64,000 nt of DNA, from assembly GCA_036504855.1 (NCBI GenBank), contig DASXUL010000124.1:1-64000 (forward strand), in the 5' to 3' direction. Within the stretch, counting starts at the first letter, position 1, and each line of letters opens with the position of its first letter. Below, one piece after another: positions 62,813 to 64,000 of this stretch. The notes beneath the pieces were generated by a model, which was not told the origin of the DNA, ran no database searches, and was given only the letters and a program-made list of their open reading frames with translations. Source of the DNA: DASXUL01 sp036504855. GTDB lineage: Bacteria; Armatimonadota; DTGP01; JAKQQT01. The position numbers were made by a program, and so were the translations under genes.

Positions 62813-63589
62813 TCAGTAGCGATCCTTGTAGTGCTGGTAGGTGGCAGCCTTGGCCCGCTTGATGGTCCACTGCGGTTCCTGACCGCTGATGATGCGAACC
62901 ACCCGGCCCACGATCTGCGCCTCGGTCTCGTGAAAGGCCATGCTGCCATCCGCCCGGTAGTAGCCCGCTCCCTTGGCCCCCTTGGGTTGGTAGACCTTCA
63001 GGCTGTAGCCGTCCCCCAGTTCGCCGCGCCCCAGGTCCTCTTTGAGCCTGATCACGACCACCTTCCCCGACGGCGCGTCGGCGGCGAGTTGCACGACCAC
63101 GGTATCGCCGGTCTGGATCATCGGCTCGAGGCAATCTCCGGTCACCCGGATTGCGTAGTTTCCGCCGGCGTCCAATAGCTCCTTGCCGAAGTTCACCATC
63201 TCCTGCTCGCCGGGTACGTCGCCCAGCCCTATGGAGTCATCTGCGGCTGCCCTGGGGCCTAACGGGATGGGGGTGTCGTCCTCGGTCAGCCACTTCGCGC
63301 CAGGCGGCACGTCGGGAATGGGGGAGGGCGGCGGCGAAGGCGGAGACGGCATGCCCATCAGAGCGTACATCTCGGCGCCGAGATCTGGATAGGCAGCCAA
63401 GATCGCCGATGCGACGCGTCCGTCCGGACGGCCGAGGCCATCGGAAATGTCTTTGATGTGCTGAGGACTAGGCGGCCGGAAGCCTTTCGGCGTCAAAGGA
63501 CTCAGAATCCTCGCCAGAGGGCGGAAGCCCCCAGCACGTTCTATCGCTTGCCTGACGATACTCGCGAGTCTCTCATCGCTATCGGGCAT
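62813..63589 (-). CDS. LexA/CI-like S24 repressor with Cys in place of Ser
   Basis: A 258-residue repressor. Residues 1-70 form a helical DNA-binding region with RPLARILSPLTPKGFRPPSPQHI; a Pro-rich hinge spans 81-96. The C-terminal S24 domain (140-235) has VTGDCLEPMIQTGDTVVVQ, where the usual catalytic Ser is Cys153, and SLKVYQP with the general-base Lys (K198). No Ala-Gly or Cys-Gly dipeptide occurs at the expected distance (about 30-40 residues before Cys153), so self-cleavage may be lost or unusual. GGAG precedes the ATG. It faces the plus-strand gene across palindromic operators and probably keeps the element silent. Confidence 0.88.
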   Translation of the reverse strand: MPDSDERLASIVRQAIERAGGFRPLARILSPLTPKGFRPPSPQHIKDISDGLGRPDGRVASAILAAYPDLGAEMYALMGMPSPPSPPPSPIPDVPPGAKWLTEDDTPIPLGPRAAADDSIGLGDVPGEQEMVNFGKELLDAGGNYAIRVTGDCLEPMIQTGDTVVVQLAADAPSGKVVVIRLKEDLGRGELGDGYSLKVYQPKGAKGAGYYRADGSMAFHETEAQIVGRVVRIISGQEPQWTIKRAKAATYQHYKDRY

Positions 63590-63639
63590 CCCACAACTCC
63601 TCACAGCCAATACGGGCCAGGCAGCCCGCCCGTTACAAG

Positions 63640-63731
63640 TGTCGTCAATATCTTTGCAAAAAACTGGTGTCGTCATATTGACGGCACGTAAGCCATCGTG
63701 TTACCATTGGCCTGTCGGCATTTTGACGACA
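63640..63731. promoter_or_regulatory. Repressor operator cluster
   Basis: Two 19-bp palindromes, TGTCGTCATATTGACGGCA (63668-63686) and TGTCGGCATTTTGACGACA (63713-63731), fit TGTCGKCANNNTGACGRCA. A TGTCGTCA half-site sits at 63640-63647. Full-site starts are 45 bp apart. They lie between the divergent repressor and the plus-strand gene, like a phage operator region. Confidence 0.8.
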
Positions 63732-63739
63732 GGCAGTCC

Positions 63740-63967
63740 ATGAGACATCGAACTCTATCAGACAAACAGCTAGCCGCCCGGCTGATAAGGGGTGCGCAGT
63801 CCGGTGAAAGCGCTATGGCCTATTGCCGTCGTCGCAAGTGGCCTTATGAAGCCGTCTACGCACGGCTGAGTCGCTCCGGTGACTGGACACGCGTGATGGC
63901 GGCCAAATACGCGAAGAAGGCGGCGGCCCAACCTGCGGAGCCCGAAGCGGAGGCGAGCGAGCGATGA
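63740..63967 (+). CDS. Short phage-type protein facing the repressor
   Basis: A 75-residue basic protein starting MRHRTLSDKQLAARLIRGAQ. It has two short helices and the KWPYEAVYARLSRSGDW stretch, which could form a DNA-binding fold; I do not recognise the family. The ATG at 63740 is nine bases after the last operator, so repressor binding would block its transcription. It takes the place of a cro or early regulator. Its stop overlaps the next ATG as ATGA. Confidence 0.65.
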   Translation: MRHRTLSDKQLAARLIRGAQSGESAMAYCRRRKWPYEAVYARLSRSGDWTRVMAAKYAKKAAAQPAEPEAEASER

Positions 63968-64000
63968 GCAAGGCGCCAGAGATCGTTGACGAGCTGCCGG
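63964..64000 (+). CDS. Partial gene cut by the window edge
   Basis: Twelve codons (MSKAPEIVDELP) remain, starting at the ATGA of the preceding gene. It is the next early gene of the element; no function can be assigned. Confidence 0.55.
   Translation, partial: MSKAPEIVDELP

Larger units (their letters stand above)
57786..64000. mobile_element. Integrated element, probably a prophage (left end and lysogeny region)
   Basis: Everything from the clpB start to the right edge has the content of an integrative element: a large serine integrase at the boundary, small unknown genes, a resolvase-like fragment, a LexA/CI-type repressor and operator palindromes, then short genes in the other direction. 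The right end lies outside the window, so attachment sites and phage structural genes cannot be checked; a conjugative element is also possible. Confidence 0.75.

Overview
The window looks like a high-GC bacterial chromosome, most plausibly from the Armatimonadota. This is an inference. It rests on two DUF1559-type prepilins whose N-termini run FTLIELLVVIAIIA then AILFPVF, many secreted glycoside hydrolases, a dockerin, a PEP-CTERM protein and NPCBM-type modules. No rRNA or other phylogenetic marker is present. Promoters, where visible, follow the housekeeping pattern (TTGACA, 18 bp, TAGAAT before the tRNA; several CTATAATG-like -10 boxes).

Layout. 1-1.3 kb: membrane protein and tRNA-Ala(GGC). 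1.3-15.1 kb: asnS, a secreted GH27 and a cytosolic GH4 alpha-galactosidase, a secreted PHP-PKD-dockerin protein, a prepilin, an orphan DNA methylase, a secreted HEWNH protein and an alpha/alpha-barrel glycosidase-like protein. 15.3-19.8 kb: sucA-sucB. 20-26.9 kb: a coupled envelope operon (polytopic membrane protein, alpha-2-macroglobulin, VanW). 26.9-31.6 kb: a stray Pvc16-like protein, a second prepilin, thiE, a YkgJ-like protein, a Nudix hydrolase and aroA. 31.7-36.6 kb: NurA, cupin, HerA and an RGG-rich basic protein. 36.6-45.3 kb: HD-like protein, S1/P1 nuclease, VanX-type dipeptidase, PQQ propeller, anti-sigma/ECF pair, secreted ADP-ribosylglycohydrolase and an oxidoreductase. 45.5-57.8 kb: pcrA, MarR plus a glycosidase, AEC carrier, pyrG, thiD, HAD phosphatase, CHRD/PEP-CTERM protein and clpB.

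From 57.8 kb to the right edge lies an integrated element, probably a prophage. A large serine integrase ends exactly at the clpB start, and its last codons form the clpB ribosome-binding site. At the far end a LexA/CI-like repressor (Cys where the family has Ser) faces a short gene across 19-bp palindromic operators. Between repressor and integrase, all on the same strand and mostly overlapping or closely spaced, are a DUF4236 protein, a resolvase-fold fragment without its catalytic Ser, two paralogous 80-residue proteins, a HipA-like kinase and a DUF3037 protein. This lysogeny-linked cassette is the best candidate here for an undescribed defence or toxin-antitoxin-like system.

A second theme is intergenic. 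At several loci a large inverted repeat sits within about 0-30 bases of a stop codon. Its arms are often short tandem repeats whose sequence differs by locus: a 25-bp CACAGAG palindrome twice, a 7-mer array after pcrA, 35-mer repeats after herA, GGAATCC arrays, and nested hairpins near thiE. These look like a family of 3'-end structures built on one plan.
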